DNA of 64,000 nt, taken from Poriferisodalis sp965203655. Its GTDB lineage: Bacteria > Actinomycetota > Acidimicrobiia > Acidimicrobiales > Poriferisodalaceae. The stretch lies in the NCBI RefSeq assembly GCF_965203655.1, contig NZ_CBDBDD010000009.1, positions 992,001-1,056,000 of the forward strand, given 5' to 3'. Each line of letters opens with the position of its first letter. Position 1 is the stretch's first letter. Position numbers and translations under genes: made by a program. Below the pieces are notes generated by a model. That model did not search any database. It saw nothing but the letters and a program-made list of their open reading frames with translations, and was not told the origin of the DNA. Below are positions 62,804-64,000 of this stretch, piece after piece.

Positions 62804-64000
62804 TCAGCGAGATCGGCAGTTGCCGCTGTGCCCGGCTCGAAGAATGCAGTAAGCGTCTTTGGTCTTGAGTCGCCGTCCGCATCGCGGAGCCGCCGTGCGG
62901 CGCGCTGCGACGGACACTGCCAGTTCGGCTGAAGCACCGCTTTCGAGGCTGGCTGCTTCTTCGAGTTGCTCGTTGACGAAGTCCAGCGGTGCGAGCGTGC
63001 CGAGACGCACGTCGGCTTGCGGCGAGTCTGCGTCGCGGGTGATGACGCCGAGGCGTCTGAGCCGATTCAGCCTTGTGGCAAGGCTGCTCGCTGACGCAGG
63101 CACGGCGGCGCCCAAGGTGCTGCGAGGCACCGTGCCGCCATGCTCGGCTGCCACGCGCAGCACATGACGGTCTATCTGATCGAGGCTGTCCCAGATGTCG
63201 CTGTACACCTGCGTTCGCAGGTGCCGTTCGGCGGCTGTGACGGCCATCTCGGCGGACGTCATGTCCACGGGACGGTCCGGTGCTCCGGAGATAGTCCAAG
63301 CGCGTCGGCCGATGAGCTGCATCCGATATGCGAAGCCGTCCGTCGCGTCGGCCATCCGTTCGAGTGTTGCCGTGTCGCAGGAGCCTCCTGCGTCGGCAAT
63401 GGTCTGCTTGAAGAACGACAGCACGCTCGGATAGGGGAGTGGGGCGAGATGCTGCGGATGGCATCGTTGGAAGAAGGGTCATCTTGGGGTCGCGCAGGAT
63501 TGTGTCCTGCATGGCAGGCAGGCCGGCGCCGATGAAAGCGATCGGCAGCCCGTCCTCTTTGGTGAGCCGCTGCAGGTCCGATGCCAGCCGTCGCAGTTCG
63601 TCTCGATGTCCGGCTTGGAGCTCGTCGACGCACAGCAGCACCGCCGACCCGCGTTCGGCTGCGTGATTCCCGATGATTTCGAGCTTCTTGGTGAGGCTTC
63701 GAGTGTTGTGTACGGTCTTGGAAAGCCGCCGCGACAGACCCACCGGGCCGGCATGCAAGGCTGCGGTCGTCTCGCTGGGGGAGCGTTCCTCGACGAGATC
63801 GCCTGCGACTGCCGGGTTCGCGAACTCGCGGATTTCGGCGTCGATGCGGTCTTGCAGATTCGCGGTGGTGGCATCGGCCCGCAAGATCACCCAGCCGGCT
63901 TCGGCGGCTATGCCCCGGATCTCGCTCAGCAGCACGGTCTTGCCGGAACCGCGGTGCCCGATGATCACCGAAGTGAACCTCGGGTCCCGCGGACCGGCGC
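62804..64000 (-). pseudogene. AAA ATPase with winged-helix domain, frameshifted and 5'-incomplete
   Basis: The frame is open from the window edge: PRFTSVIIGHRGSGKTVLLSEI (Walker A GHRGSGKT), Walker B VLLCVDELQ, sensor GAGLPAMQD. Near 63440-63490 the homology leaves this frame and resumes in another (FFQRCHPQHLAPLPYPSVLSFFKQTIADAGG), which runs through a winged helix (LDQIDRHVLRVAAEHGGTVPRSTLG..) to a TGA at 62804. The end has a Cys/His motif C-x11-C-x5-H-x2-N-C-like (CGRRLKTKDAYCILRAGHSGNC). Either pseudogene or sequencing error; no homopolymer at the site. Likely DNA-binding STAND/Orc-like ATPase. Confidence 0.65.

Overview
The window is high-GC actinobacterial chromosome. A mycothiol synthase (mshD), menaquinone genes (menA, menG), CadI-type metal protein, many GTG starts and a wealth of acyl-CoA dehydrogenases and P450s all fit. 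The style (RCC1-repeat lipoproteins, Calx-beta surface protein, fatty-acid/amide catabolism) suggests an Acidimicrobiia-like lineage, but this is inference from gene content only. No rRNA, tRNA, IS element, prophage or CRISPR array was seen.

Layout. 1-2.3 kb: a decaying tandem array of RCC1-repeat lipoprotein genes joined by GTGA overlaps. 2.4-9.8 kb: cadI, then a minus-strand acyl-CoA block (thioesterase II, three acyl-CoA dehydrogenases, enoyl-CoA hydratase, Baeyer-Villiger monooxygenase). 10-17.7 kb: amide/hydantoin group (amidase, HyuA-like ATPase, rhodanese, dimethylformamidase-like protein). 17.7-23.1 kb: epimerase, molybdate ABC transporter (modABC), small membrane protein, metallo-beta-lactamase-fold protein. 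23.1-26.2 kb: a single-polypeptide restriction-modification enzyme. 26.2-31.9 kb: frameshifted DUF418 gene, Zn alcohol dehydrogenase, a probable selenoprotein of the AhpD/carboxymuconolactone decarboxylase family, two hotdog thioesterases and menA. 32-37.5 kb: ybaK, menG, mshD, rlmN, nth, citE-like lyase. 37.6-42.8 kb: hisDCBHAF. 42.9-53.2 kb: acyl-CoA synthetase, hydrolase, GroES-like protein, fused trpEG, ygfZ, trpF-trpB-trpA, cytochrome c lipoprotein, fabZ. 53.3-60.4 kb: a small two-gene HTH operon, SDR, esterase, then a glutamine-amidotransferase / P450 / P450 // glutamine-synthetase-like group. 60.5-64 kb: a Calx-beta surface protein behind a 12-nt homopolymer, and a frameshifted AAA ATPase that runs off the window.

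Most notable observations: (1) an in-frame TGA exactly at the second position of a CxxC motif, followed by a SECIS-like hairpin; (2) a G12 tract that switches the reading frame of a signal peptide (candidate phase variation); (3) a family of 30-32 nt tandem palindromic repeats with a shared CACAG...GATGGG-type skeleton at three loci, one of them in frame inside TrpEG; (4) a recurring TAnnnT hexamer 6-8 nt before sixteen start codons, pointing to leaderless transcription, including one palindrome that appears to drive two divergent genes; (5) a P450/GS-like/amidotransferase locus that resembles gamma-glutamylation routes for amine breakdown.

Three genes (DUF418, first hotdog thioesterase, AAA ATPase) are broken by frameshifts, two of them at homopolymers, so assembly error must be kept in mind for every frameshift claim here, including the G12 tract.
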